A DNA stretch of 64,000 nucleotides, taken from assembly GCF_963924675.1 (NCBI RefSeq), contig NC_089220.1:155656270-155720269 (forward strand). The letters run 5' to 3'. The stretch comes from Phocoena phocoena. Taxonomy: Eukaryota; Chordata; Mammalia; Artiodactyla; Phocoenidae. Below are positions 35,101 to 45,829 of this stretch, piece by piece. Numbering within the stretch: the first letter of the stretch is position 1; every line of letters starts with the position of its first letter. The translations under genes were made by a program, and so were the position numbers. The notes below the pieces were generated by a model that saw only the letters and a list, made by a program, of their open reading frames with translations, did no database searches and was not told the DNA's origin.

Positions 35101-37348
35101 TATGGGAGGAGCTTTAAGATGACGGAAGAGTAAGATGCGGAGATCACCTTCCTCCCCACAAATATATCAGAAATATATCTACACGTGGAACAACTCTTAC
35201 AGGACACCTACTGAACGCTGGCAGAAGACCTCAGACCTCCCCAAAGGCAAGAAACTCCCCCATGTACCTGGGTAGGGCAAAAGAAAAAAAAAAACAGACA
35301 AAAGAATAGGGACAGGAGCTGCACCAGTGGGAGGGAGCTGTGAAGGAGGAAAGATTTCCGCACACTAGGAAGCCCCTTCGCGGGCGGAGACGGCGGGTGG
35401 TGGAGGTGGGGAGCTTCGGAGCCACAGAGGAGAGCGCTGCCACAGGGGTGCGGAGGGCAAAGCGGAGAGATTCCTGCACAGAGGATCAGTGCCAACCAGC
35501 GCTTACCAGCCCGAGAGGCTTGTCTGCTCACCCGCCGGGGCAGGCGGGGCCTGGGAGCTGAGGCTTGGGCTTCAGAGGTCAGATCCCAGGGAGAGGACTG
35601 GGGTTGGCTGTGTGAACACAGCCTGAAGGGACTAGTGCACCACGGCTACCCGGGAGGGAGTCTGGGAAAAGGTCTGGAGCTGCTGAAGAGGCAAGAGACT
35701 TTTTCTTGCCTCTTTGTTTCCTAGTGTGTGAGCAGAGGGGATTCAGAGCACTGCTTAAAGGAGCTCCAGAGATGGGCATGAGCGGTGGATATCAGCGCGG
35801 ACCCCAGAGATGGGCATGAGACGCCAAGGCCGCTACTGCCGCCACCAAGAAGCCTGTGTGCAAGCACAAGTCACTCTCCATACCTCCCCTCCCGGGAGCC
35901 TGTGTAGCCTGCACTGCCAGGGTCCTGTGATCCAGGGACAACTTCCCCGGGAGAACGCACGGTGCGCCTCAGGCTGGTGCAACTTCACGCTGGCCTGTGC
36001 CGCCCAGCCTCGCCCCGCATCCGTAGCCCTCTCTCCCCCCGGACTGAGTGAGCCAGAGCCCCTGAATCAGCTGCTCCTTTAACCCCACCCTGTCTGAGCG
36101 AAGAACAGACGCCCTCATGCAACCTACATGCAGAGGCGGGGCCAAATCCAAAGCTGAACGTCAGGAGCTCTGCAAACAAAGAAGAGAAAGGGAAATGACT
36201 CCCAGCAGCCTCAGGAGCAGTGGATTTAATGTCCCTGGTCAACTTGATGTACCCTGCCTCTGTGAGATGACAATGAATCATCCCAAATTGAGGAGGTGGA
36301 CTTTGGGATCAGCTATATATATATTTTTTTTCCTTTTTCTCTTTTTGTGAGTGTGTATGTGTATGCTTCTGTGTGTGATTTTGTCTGTATAGCTTTGCTT
36401 TTACCATTTGTCCTAAGGTTCTGTCTGTCTGTTTTTTGTTTTTGTTTTTTTAATTTATTTATTTTTAGCTGTGTTGGGTCTTCGTTTCTGTGAGAGGGCT
36501 TTCTCCAGTTGCGGAGGGCTGGGGCCACTCTTCATTGCGGTGTGCGGGCCTCCCACCATCACAGCCCCTCCCATTGTGGAGCACAGGCTCCAGAGCGCAG
36601 GCTCAGTAGTTGTGGCTCACAGGCTTAGTCACTCCGCGGCATGTGGGATCCTCCCAGACCAGGGCCTGAACCCGTGTCCCCTGCATTGGCAGGCAGACTC
36701 TCAACCACTGCGCCAACAGGGAAGCCCCTGTCCGTTTTTTTTAAATTTGTTTTTCTTAATTATTTTTATTTTAATAACTTTATTTTATTGTACTTTTATT
36801 TTATTTTATCTTCTTCTTTCTTTCTTTTTCTTTTTCTCCCTTTTACTCTGAGCTGTGTGCAGGACAGGCTGTTGGTGCTCCAGCCAGGTGTCAGAGCTGT
36901 GCCACTGAGGTGGGACAGCCAAGTTCAAGACACTGGTCCACAAGAGACCTCCCTCCTCCACATAATATCAAACGGTAAAAATCTCCCAGAGATTCCCATA
37001 TCAATGCCAAGACTCAGCTCCACTCAATGACAAGCAAGCTACAGTGCAGGACACCCTATGCCAAACAACTAGCAAGGCAGGAACACAACCCCATCCATTA
37101 GCACAGAGGCTGCCTAAGATCATAATAAGGCCACACACACACCAAAACACCAACAGACGTGGACCTGCCCACCAGAAAGACAAGATCCAGCCTCATCCAC
37201 CAGAACACAGGCATTAGTCCCCTCCACCAGGAAGCCTACACAACCCACTGAACCAACCTTAGCCACTGGAGACAGACACCAAAATCAACGGGAACTATGA
37301 ACATGCAGCCTGCGAAAAGGAAACCCCCAAAACAGTAAGTTAAGCAAA
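35101..37348 (+). promoter_or_regulatory. L1-A 5' UTR (internal promoter region, decayed)
   Basis: GC-rich leader with one full 38-bp unit (35769-35806) plus a partial one, where L1-B has four. The YY1-like motif near the start reads 'aagatgacgg' (35116-35125) and has lost the core GGC seen in L1-B. A long CHR SINE is inserted at about 36433-36727. Promoter function is inferred from L1 biology. Confidence 0.7.
36433..36727 (-). mobile_element. CHR-type SINE (long form) inside L1-A 5' UTR
   Basis: T-rich left edge, long-form body ('ggctcagtagttgtggctc') and head complement 'gcgccaacagggaagcccc'. L1-B has no SINE at the equivalent place. The flanks 'ctgtctg' and 'ctgtccg' could be a short diverged TSD. 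The insertion postdates L1-A. Confidence 0.9.
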
Positions 37349-38234
37349 ATAAAAAGACAGAGAAACAGCAGATGAAGGAGCAAGGAAAAAACCCACCGGA
37401 CCTAACAAATGAAGAGGAAATAGGCAGTCTACCTGAAAAAGAATTCAGAATAAAGATAGTAAAGATGATCCAAAATCTTGGAAATAGAATGGAGAAAATG
37501 AAAGAAATGTTTAACAAGGACATAGAAGAACTAAATAGCAAACAAACAGTGATGAACAACACAATAAATGAAATTTTAAATTCTCTAGGAGGGATCAATA
37601 GCAGAATAACTGAGGCAGAAGAATGGATAAGTGGCCTGGAAGATAAAATAGTGGAAGTAACTAGTGCAGAGCAGAATAAAGAAAAAAGAATGAAAAGAAT
37701 TGAGGACAGTCTCAGAGACCTCTGGGACAACATTAAACATACCAATATTCGAATTATAGGGGTCCCAGAAGAAGAAGGGAAAAAGAAAGGGACTGAGCAA
37801 ATACTTGACGAGATTATAGTTGAAAACTTCCCTAATATGGGAAACGAAATAGTTAATTCCAGAAAGCACAAAGAGTCCCATACAGGATAAATCCAAGGAG
37901 AAACACGCCAAGACACATATTAATCAAACTATCAAAAAATAAATGCAAAGAAAAAATATTAAAACCAGCAAGGGAAAAACAACAAATAACACATAAGGGA
38001 ATCCCCATAAGGTTAACAGCTGATCTTTCAGGAGAAACTCTGCAAGCCAGAATGGAGTGGCAAGACATATTTAAAGTGATGAAGGAGAAAAACCTACAAC
38101 CAAGATTACTCTACCCAGCAAGGATCTCATTCAGATTTGACAGAGAAATTAAAAGCTTTACAGACAAGCAAAAGCTAAGAGAATTCAGCACCACCAAACC
38201 AGCTTTACAACAAATGCTAAAGGAACTTCTCTAG
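37349..38234 (+). pseudogene. L1-A ORF1 pseudogene (ORF1p relic)
   Basis: L1 ORF1p is the trimeric RNA-binding chaperone of the L1 RNP. Compared with intact ORF1 of L1-B, the start codon has become ATA at 37349-37351. About 4 nt are missing between it and the next Met (37372), and a second 4-nt loss near 37856 shifts frame after the coiled coil and RRM. That leaves a 172-codon open segment (37372-37890) and a separate C-terminal segment to the TAG at 38232-38234. Coiled-coil heptads and the RRM block 'TNIRIIGVPEEE' remain readable. It is non-functional as a full ORF1p. Confidence 0.92.
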
Positions 38235-38292
38235 GAAGGAAACACAAGAGAAGGAAAAGACCTACAATAATAAACCCCAAACAATTAAGAAA

Positions 38293-41200
38293 ATTCTAAT
38301 ACGAACATACATATTGATAATTACCTTAAATGTAAATGGATTAAATGCTCCAACCAAACAACATAGACTGGCTGAATGGATACAAAAACAAGACCCATAT
38401 ATATGCTGTCTACAAGAGACCCACTTCAGATCTAGGGACACATACAGACTGAAAGTGAGGGGATGGAAAAAGATATTCCATGCAAATGGAAATCAAAAGA
38501 AAGCTGGAGTAGCAATTCTCATATCAGACAAAATAGACTTTAAAATAAAGACTGTTACAAGAGACAAAAAAGGACACTACATAATAAAGGATCAATCCAA
38601 GAAGAAGACACAACAATTGTAAATATTTATGCATGGAACATAGGAGCACCTCAATACATAAGGAAAATACTAACAGCCATAAAAGGGGAAATAGACAGTA
38701 TCAAAATCATAGTAGGGGATGTTAACACCCCACTTTCACCAATGGACAGATCATCCAAAATGAAAATAAATAAGGGAACAGAAGCTTTAAATGATACGTT
38801 AAACAAGAAGGACTTAATTGACATTTATTGAACATTCCATCTAAAAACAACAGAATACACATTCTTCTCAAGTGCTCATGGAACATTCTCCAGGATAGAT
38901 CATATCTTGGATCACAAATCAAGCCTTGGTAAATTTAAGAAAATTGAAATCATATCAAGTATCTTTTCTGACCACAATGCTATGAGACTAGATATCAATT
39001 ACAGGAAAATATTTGTAAGAAATACAAACACATGGATGGTAAACAACACACTACTTAATAACCGAGAGATCACTGAAGATATAAAACAGGAAATCAAAAT
39101 ATACCTGGAAACAAATGACAATGAAAACACAATGACCCAAAACCTATGGGATGCAGCAAAAGTGGTTCTAATAGGGAAGTTTATAGCAATACAGTCCTAC
39201 CTTAGGAGACAAGAAACATCTCAAATAAACAACCTAACCTTACACATAAAGCAATTAGAGAAAGAAGAACAAAAAAAAAACCCAAAGTTAGCAGAAGGAG
39301 ATAAATCATAAAGATCAGATCAGAAATAAATGAAAAAGAAATGAAGGAAACAATAGCAAAGTTCAGTAAAACTAAAAGCTGGTTCTTTGAGAAGATAAAC
39401 AAAATTGATAAACCATTAGCCAGACTTATCAAGAGAAAAAGGGAGAAGACTCATCAATAGAATTAGAAATGAAAAAGGAGAAGTAACAACTGACACTGAA
39501 GAAATACAAAGGATCATGAGAGATTACTACAAGCAACTCTATCCCAAGAAAATGGACAACCTGGAAGAAATGGACAAATTCTTAGAAATGCACAACCTGC
39601 CAAGACTGAATCAGGAAGAAATAGAAAATATGAACAGACCAATCACAAGCACTGAAATTGAAACTGTGATTAAAAGTCTTCCAACAAACAAAAGCCCAGG
39701 TCCAGATGGCTTCACAGGCGAATTCTATCAAACATTTAGAGAAGAGCTAACACCTATCCATCTCAAACACTTCCAAAATGTAGCAGAGGGAGGAACACTC
39801 CCAAACTCATTGTACGAGGCCACCATCACTCTGATACCAAAACCAGACAAAGATGTCACAAAGAAAGAAAACTACAGACCAATATCACTGATGAACATAG
39901 ATGCAAAAATCCTCAGTAAAATACTAGCAAACAGAATCCAACAGCACATTAAAATGATCATACACTATGACGAAGTGGGGTTTATCCCAGGAATACAAGG
40001 ATTCTTCTGTATATGCAAATCAATCAACGTGATACACCATATTAACAAATTGAAGGAGAAAAAACATATGATCATCTCAATAGATGCAGAGAAAGCTTTC
40101 GACAAAATTCAATACCCATTTATGATAAAAACTCTGCAGAAACTAGGCATAGAGGGAACTTTCCTCAACATAACAAAGGCCATATATGACAAACCCACAG
40201 CCAACATCATCCTCAGTGGTGAAACACTGTAACCATTTCCACTAAGATCAGGAACAAGACAAGATGGCCACTCTCACCACTATTACTCAACATAGTTTTG
40301 GAAGTTTTAGCCACAGCAGTCAGAGAAGAAAAAGAAATAAAAGGAATCCAAATTGGAAAGGAAGAAGTAAGCCTGTCACTGTTTGCAGATGACATGATAC
40401 TATACATGGAGAATCCTGAAGCTGCTACCAGGAAACTACTAGAGCTAATCAATGAATTTGGTAAAGTAGCGGGATACAAAATTAATGCACAGAAATCTCT
40501 TGCATTCCTATACACTAATGATGAAAAATATGAACGTGAAATTAAGAAAACACTCCCATTTACCACTGAAACAAAAAGAAGAAAATATCTAGGACTAAAT
40601 CTACCTAAGGAGACCAAAGACCTGTATGCAGAAAATTATAAGACACTGGTGAAAGAAATTAAAGATGATACAAATAGATTGAGAGATATACCATGTTCTT
40701 GGATTGGAAGAATCAACATTGTGAAAATGACTCTATTACGCAAAGTAATCTACATATTCAATGCAATCCCTATCAAACTACCACTGGCACTTTTCACAGA
40801 ACTAGAATAAAAACTTTCACAATTTGTATGGAAACACAAAACACCCCAACTAGCCAAAGCAATCTTGAGAAAGAAAAATGGAGCTGGAGGATTCAGGCTC
40901 CCTGACTTCAGACTATACTACAAAGCTACAGTAATCAAGACAGTATGGTACTGGCACAAAAACAGAAAGATCAATGGAACAGGATAGAAAGCCGAGAGAT
41001 AAACCCATGCACATATGGTCACCTTATCTTTGAAAAAGGAGGCCAGAATATACAGTGGAGAAAAGACAGCCTCTTCAATAAGTGGTGCTGGGAAAACTGG
41101 ACAGCTACATGTAAATGAATGAAATTAGAACACTCCCTAACACCATACACAAAAATAAACTCAAAATTGGTTATAGACCTAAATGTAAGACCAGACACCA

Positions 41201-42101
41201 TCAAACTCTTAGAGGAAAACATAGGCAGAACACTCTATGACATAAGTCACAGCAAGATCCTTTTTGACCCACCTCCTAGAGAAATGGAAATAAAAACAAA
41301 AATAAACAAATGGGACCTAATGAAACTTAAAATCTTTTGCACAGCAAAGGAAACCATGAACAAGACCAAAGGACAACCCTCAGAATGGGAGAAAATATTT
41401 GCAAATGAAGCAACTGACAAAGGATTAATCTCCAAAACATACAAGAAACTCTTGCAGCTCAATGTCAAAAAAACAAACAACCCAATCGAAAAATGGGCCC
41501 AAGACCTAAATAGACATTTCTCCAAAGAAGATATACAGATTGCCAAGAAACACATGAAAGAATGCTCAACATCATTAATCATTAGAGAAATGCAAATCAA
41601 AACTACAATGAGGTATCACCTCACACCAGTCAGAATGGCCATCATCAAAAAATCTACAAACAGTAAATGCTGGAGAGGGTGTGGAGAAAAGGGAACCCTC
41701 ATGCACTGTTGGTGGGAATGTAAACTGATACAGCCACTATGGAGAACAGTATGGAGGTTCCATAAAAAACTAAAAATAGAACTACTATACAACCCAGCAA
41801 TCCCACTACTGGGCATATACCCTGAGAAAACCATAATTCAAAAAGAGTGATGTTCCAAAATGTTCATTGCAGCTCTATTTACAATAGCCAGGACATGGAA
41901 GCAACCTAAGTGTCCAGGAACAGATGAATGGGTAAAGAAGATGTGGCACATATGTACAATGGAATATTGCTCAACCATAAAAAGGAAGGAAACTGAGTTA
42001 ATTGTAGTGAGGTGGTTAGACTTAGAGACTGTCATACAGAGTAAAGTAAGTCACAAAGAGAAAAACAAATACCATATGCTAACGTATATATATATGGAAT
42101 C
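38293..42101 (+). pseudogene. L1-A ORF2 pseudogene (endonuclease-RT relic)
   Basis: ORF2p is the L1 endonuclease and reverse transcriptase. Here the ATG became ATT (38293-38295). A 4-nt loss near 38585 breaks the endonuclease domain, and TGA at 38829-38831 replaces an Arg codon. Further frameshifts lie near 39280 and 39450. TAA codons occur at 40230-40232 and 40808-40810, and a 1-nt loss falls near 40265. Long open segments survive: 39516-40232 (RT fingers/palm), 40298-40810 (includes '[12 protein letters not shown]') and 41119-41850 (C-terminal, with C-x3-C-x7-H-x4-C). The decay is by many independent hits. Confidence 0.93.
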
Positions 42102-42167
42102 AAAAAAAAAAAGAAAAGAAAATGTCGGAAGAACCTAGGGGCAAGACAGGAATAAAGATGCAGACCT
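42102..42167 (+). other. L1-A 3' UTR, left part up to the L1-B insertion point
   Basis: Short stretch 'gaagaacctaggggcaaga' leading into 'aaagatgcagacct' (42154-42167), the 5' copy of the L1-B TSD. The continuation is at 50031 onward ('aaagatgcagacctactag'). Confidence 0.88.
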
Positions 42168-42373
42168 GACAGGGCACGCACACGGGCACGCACACACACA
42201 CTCGTTCAGCGTTCTGGCGTTTAGAAGAGCTTGCCGACTCTAGGCCGACACCTTGATTGCAGCACCATGACCTACAGAAATTGAGATAAGACAAGATACC
42301 TGCCCCACTGCCAGTGCTCAGATTCAGTCAACAAAGGACAGTTCTCAATCTGAACCAAGAAACTCTAGTCACT
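42168..42373. other. Extra 206 bp between the L1-B 5' TSD and its 5' UTR
   Basis: This segment is inside the inserted unit but is absent from L1-A's 5' end and from either L1's 3' UTR. It starts with a CA-rich run ('cgcacacacacactcg'). It then has a block ('gccgacaccttgattgcag', 'acctacagaaattgagata') that looks like part of an old LTR or LINE, unlike L1. The simplest reading is sequence carried from upstream of the source L1. Confidence 0.7.
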
Positions 42374-42385
42374 GGGGGGACCTTG

Positions 42386-42395
42386 AAGATGGCGG
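42386..42395 (+). promoter_or_regulatory. YY1-type motif at L1-B 5' end
   Basis: 'aagatggcgg' lies 12 bp into the L1-B leader. In human L1 a YY1 site at the same place sets accurate start of transcription. L1-A has 'aagatgacgg' at 35116-35125, which breaks the core. Confidence 0.6.
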
Positions 42396-43033
42396 AAGAG
42401 TAAGACGCGGAGATCGCCTTCCTCCCCACGGATACACCAGAAATACATCCACACGTGGAACAACTCCTACAGAACTCCTACTGAAGGCTGGCAGAAGACC
42501 TCAGACCTCCCAAAAGGCAAGAAACTCCCCACGTAACTGGGTAGGGCAAAAGAAAAAACAGAGACAAAAGAATAAGGACGGCACCTGCACCAGTGGGAGG
42601 GAGCTGTGAAGGAGGAAAAGTTTCCACACACTAGGAAGCCCCTCCGCGGGCGGAGACTGCGGGAGGCAGAGGGGGGAGTTTCGGGACCGCGGAGTAGTGC
42701 ACAGCGACGGGTGCGGAGGGCAAAGCGGGGAGATTCCTGCACAGACGATCGGTGCTGACCGGCACTCACCAGCCCGAGTGGCTTGTCTGCTCACCCGCCG
42801 GGGCGGGCGGGGCTGCGAGCTGAGGCTCGGGTTTTGGTTTTGGACGGAGCTCAGGGAGAGGACTGGGGTTGGCGGCTTGAACATAGCCTGAAGGGGTTAG
42901 TGCACCACGACTAGCCGGGAGGGAGTTCGGGGAAAAGCCTGCACCGGCCGAAGAGGCAAGAGACTTTTTCTTCCCTCTTTGTTTCCTGGTGCGCGAGGAG
43001 AGGGGTTTAAGAGCGCTGCTTAAAGGAACTCCA

Positions 43034-43193
43034 GAGACGGGCACGAGCCGCGGCTAAAAGCGTGAACCCCAGAGACGGGCGCGAGCCGCGGCTGAGGGCG
43101 CGAGCCCCCGAGACGGGCGCGAGCCGCGGCTGAAAGCGCAAACCCCAGAGACGGGCGCGAGCCGCGGCTAAAACCGCGGACCCCAGAGACGGG
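43034..43193 (+). repeat. 38-bp tandem array in L1-B 5' UTR
   Basis: 'gagacggg' recurs at 43034, 43072, 43110, 43148 and 43186, an exact 38-bp period. There are four full units plus a partial one, each with 'cgcgagccgcggct'-type CpG-dense sequence. L1-A has a single full unit plus partial (starts at 35769 and 35807). Confidence 0.93.
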
Positions 43194-43695
43194 TGGGAGA
43201 CGCTAAGGCTGCTGCTGCCGCCACCAAGGGGCCTGTGTGCGAGCACAGGTCACTCTCCACACCCCTCTTCCGCGGAGCCTGTGCAGCCCGCCACTGCCAG
43301 GTTCCCGGGATCCAGGGACAACTTCCCCGGGAGTACGCACGGCGGGTCTCAGGCTGGTGCAACATCACGCCGGCCTCTGCCGCAACGTCACGCTGCCTCT
43401 GCAGCCGCAGGCCCGCCCCGCACGTAATGCCCCTCCTACCCCCATCCCCCAACCCCCGGCCTGAGTGAGCCGGAGGCCCCGAATCAGCGGCTCCTTTAAC
43501 CCCGTCCTGTCTGAGCGAAAAAACAGACGCCCTCCAGCGACCTACACGCAGAGGCAGGGCCAAATCCAAAGCTGAGCTCCTGTGAGCTGTGAGAACAAAG
43601 AAGAGAAAGGGAAATCTCTCCCAGCAGCCACAGAAGCAGCGGATTAAAGCTCCACAATCAACTTGATATACCCTGCATCTGTGGAATACCTGAAT

Positions 43696-44235
43696 AGACA
43701 AGGAATGATCCCAAATTGAAGAGGTGGAATTTAGGAGCGAGATCTATGATTTTTTTCCCTTTTCCTCTTTTTGTGAATGTGTACGTGTATGCTTCTGTGT
43801 GAGATCCTGTCTGTATACTCTTGCTTCCACCATTTGTCCTAGGGCTCTATCCGTCCATGACTTTTTTTTAAAAATTCTTTTTCTTAATAATTAAGTTTAA
43901 TTGTAATAACTTTATTATACTTTACCTTCGTTCTTTCTTTCTTTCCTTCCTTCCTTCCCTCCTTTAGACAACGAATCACCCCAAATTGAGGAGGTGGTCT
44001 CAGGGAGCAGGATTTATGATTTTTCCCCCTTTACCTCTTTTTGTGAAGGTGTATGTGTATGCTTCTGTGTAAGATTTTCTCTGTATAGCTTTGCTTCCAA
44101 CATTTGTCCTAAGGTTCTATCCGTCCCTTTTTTTTTTTTTTTTTTCTAAATATTTTTTAATTCAATAACTATATTATACTTTATTTTATTTTTACTGTAT
44201 CATCTTTCTTTCTGTCTTTTTTCCTTCTTTCCCTC
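43696..44235 (+). repeat. 270-bp tandem duplication in L1-B 5' UTR
   Basis: The series 'cccaaattga', 'gaggtgg', 'gtgtatgcttctgtgt', 'catttgtccta' and 'ctatccgtcc' occurs twice with an offset of 270 bp ('cccaaattga' at 43710 and 43980). L1-A has it once. Units have diverged modestly, so the duplication predates this insertion. Confidence 0.88.
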
Positions 44236-44345
44236 CTTCCTTCCTTCCTCCCTCCCTCCCTCCCTCCCTCCTTTCTTTCCTTCTTTGCTTCTTTCTTCCT
44301 TCCTTCCTTTTCTCCTTTCCTTCTTTCTTTACTCATACTTCTACT
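44200..44345 (+). repeat. Polypyrimidine (TTCC/TTTC/CCCT)n tract
   Basis: About 145 bp of nearly pure C/T on the plus strand within the L1-B 5' UTR, with seven or so 'ccct'-type repeats. A shorter related tract lies at 43929-43964. L1-A has only 'tttcttt' runs at the equivalent place (36815-36840). Confidence 0.9.
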
Positions 44346-44877
44346 AATTCTCCCTACTTTTTCTCCCTTTTATTCTGAGCTGTGTGGATGAAAGGCTCCT
44401 GGTGCTCCAGCCAGGAGTCAGGGCTCTGCCTCTGAGGTAGGAGAGCCAACTTCAGGACACTGGTCAACAAGAGACCTCCCAGCTCCACATAATATTAAAC
44501 GGTGGAAATATCCCAGAGACCTCCATCTTAACACCAGCACCCAGCTTCACTCAACGACCAGCAAGCCACAGTGCTGGACAACCTATGCCAAACAACTAGC
44601 AAAACAGGAACACAACCCCACCCATTAGCAGAGAGGCTGCCTAAAATCATAATAAGGCCACAGACACCCCAAAACACACCACCAGACGTGAACCTGCCCA
44701 CTAGAGAGACAAGATCCAGCCTCATCCAGCACAACACAGGCACTAGTCCCCTCCACCAGGAAGCCTACACAACCCACTGAAACAACCTTAGCCACTGGAG
44801 ACAGACATCAAAAACAACGGGAACTACGAACCTGCAGCCTGCAAAAAGGAGACCCCAAACACAGTAAGATAAGCAAA

Positions 44878-45771
44878 ATGAGAAGACAGAAAAACACACA
44901 GCAGATGAAGGAGCAAGATAAAAACCCACCAGACCTAACAAATGAAGAGGAAATAGGCAATCTACCTGAAAAAGAATTCAGAATAATGATAGTAAGGATG
45001 ATCCGAAATCTTGGAAGTAGAATGGACAAAATGCAAGAAACAGTTAACAAGGACCTACAAGAACTAAAGATGAAACAAGCAACGATGAACAATGCAATAA
45101 ATGAAATTAAAATCACTCTAGATAGGATCAATAGCAGAATAACTGAGGCAGAAGAACGGATAAGTGACCTGGAAGATAAAGTAGTGGAAATAACTACTGC
45201 AGAGCAGAATAAAGAAAAAAGAATGAAAAGAACTGAGGACAGTCTCAGAGACCTCTGGGACAACATGAAACGCACCAACATTCGAATTATAGGGGTTCCA
45301 GAAGAAGAAGAGAAAAAGAAAGGGACTGAGAAAATATTTGAAGAGATTATAGTTGAAAACTTCCCTAATATGGGAAAGGAAATAGTTGATCAAGTCCAGG
45401 AAGCACAGAGGGTCCCATACAGGATAAATACAAGGAGAAACACGCCAAGACACATATTAATCAAACTGTCAAAAATTAAATACAAGGAAAGCATATTAAA
45501 AGCAGCAAGGGAAAAACAACAAATAACACACAAGGGAATCCCCATAAGGTTAACAGCTGATCTTTCAGCAGAAACTCTGCAAGCCAGAAGGGACTGGCAG
45601 GACATATTTAAAGTGATGAAGGAGAAAAACCTACAACCAAGATTACTCTACCCAGCAAGGGTCTCATTCAGATTTGATGGAGAAATTAAAACCTTTACAG
45701 ACAAGCAAAAGCTGAGAGAGTTCAGCACCACCAAACCAGCTTTACAGCAAATGCCAAAGGAACTTCTCTAG
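44878..45771 (+). CDS. L1 ORF1p, intact (297 aa)
   Basis: ORF1p is the RNA-binding nucleic-acid chaperone that coats L1 RNA as a trimer in the cytoplasmic RNP. The frame is open from ATG 44878 to TAG 45769-45771. Residues about 35-110 form a heptad-rich coiled coil ('NNAINEIKITLDRINSRI'), about 112-185 hold the RRM with 'TNIRIIGVPEEEEKKKG', and about 186-297 the C-terminal domain, with 'RRNTPRHILIKL' and 'YPARVSF'. Human ORF1p is 338 aa; the shorter N-terminal region accounts for the difference. Upstream in-frame stops support this ATG. ORF2 follows after 58 nt. It is unknown whether it is expressed. Confidence 0.95.
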   Translation: MRRQKNTQQMKEQDKNPPDLTNEEEIGNLPEKEFRIMIVRMIRNLGSRMDKMQETVNKDLQELKMKQATMNNAINEIKITLDRINSRITEAEERISDLEDKVVEITTAEQNKEKRMKRTEDSLRDLWDNMKRTNIRIIGVPEEEEKKKGTEKIFEEIIVENFPNMGKEIVDQVQEAQRVPYRINTRRNTPRHILIKLSKIKYKESILKAAREKQQITHKGIPIRLTADLSAETLQARRDWQDIFKVMKEKNLQPRLLYPARVSFRFDGEIKTFTDKQKLREFSTTKPALQQMPKELL

Positions 45772-45829
45772 GCAGGAAACACAAGAGAAGGAAAAGACCT
45801 ACAATAACAAACCCCAAACAATTAAGAAA

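Larger units (their letters stand above)
42374..44877 (+). promoter_or_regulatory. L1-B 5' UTR / internal promoter region
   Basis: CpG-rich leader upstream of ORF1. It has a YY1-type motif at its start, a 38-bp tandem array (43034-43193), a 270-bp tandem duplication (43696-44235) and a long pyrimidine tract (about 44200-44345). Pol II internal promoter activity and CpG methylation control are known for mammalian L1 5' UTRs and are inferred here. Confidence 0.75.

Noticed and set aside
35085..35110. A TSD for L1-A
   Set aside because: The flanks 'agaagaaagttat' and 'tttttctgtttcc' do not match convincingly. Any duplication may be masked by the A-tail or lost by mutation.
37236..37916. Minus-strand open frames of 226, 157 and 143 codons over L1 ORF1/ORF2
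   Set aside because: Their hydrophobic F/I/S/L-rich translations are the antisense of A-rich L1 coding sequence. Shadows of the plus-strand ORFs.
43168..43701. 177-codon minus-strand frame in the L1-B 5' UTR, reminiscent of L1 ORF0
   Set aside because: ORF0 is described as primate-specific. This frame arises from a stop-poor, GC-rich tandem region, and I see no splice or start evidence.
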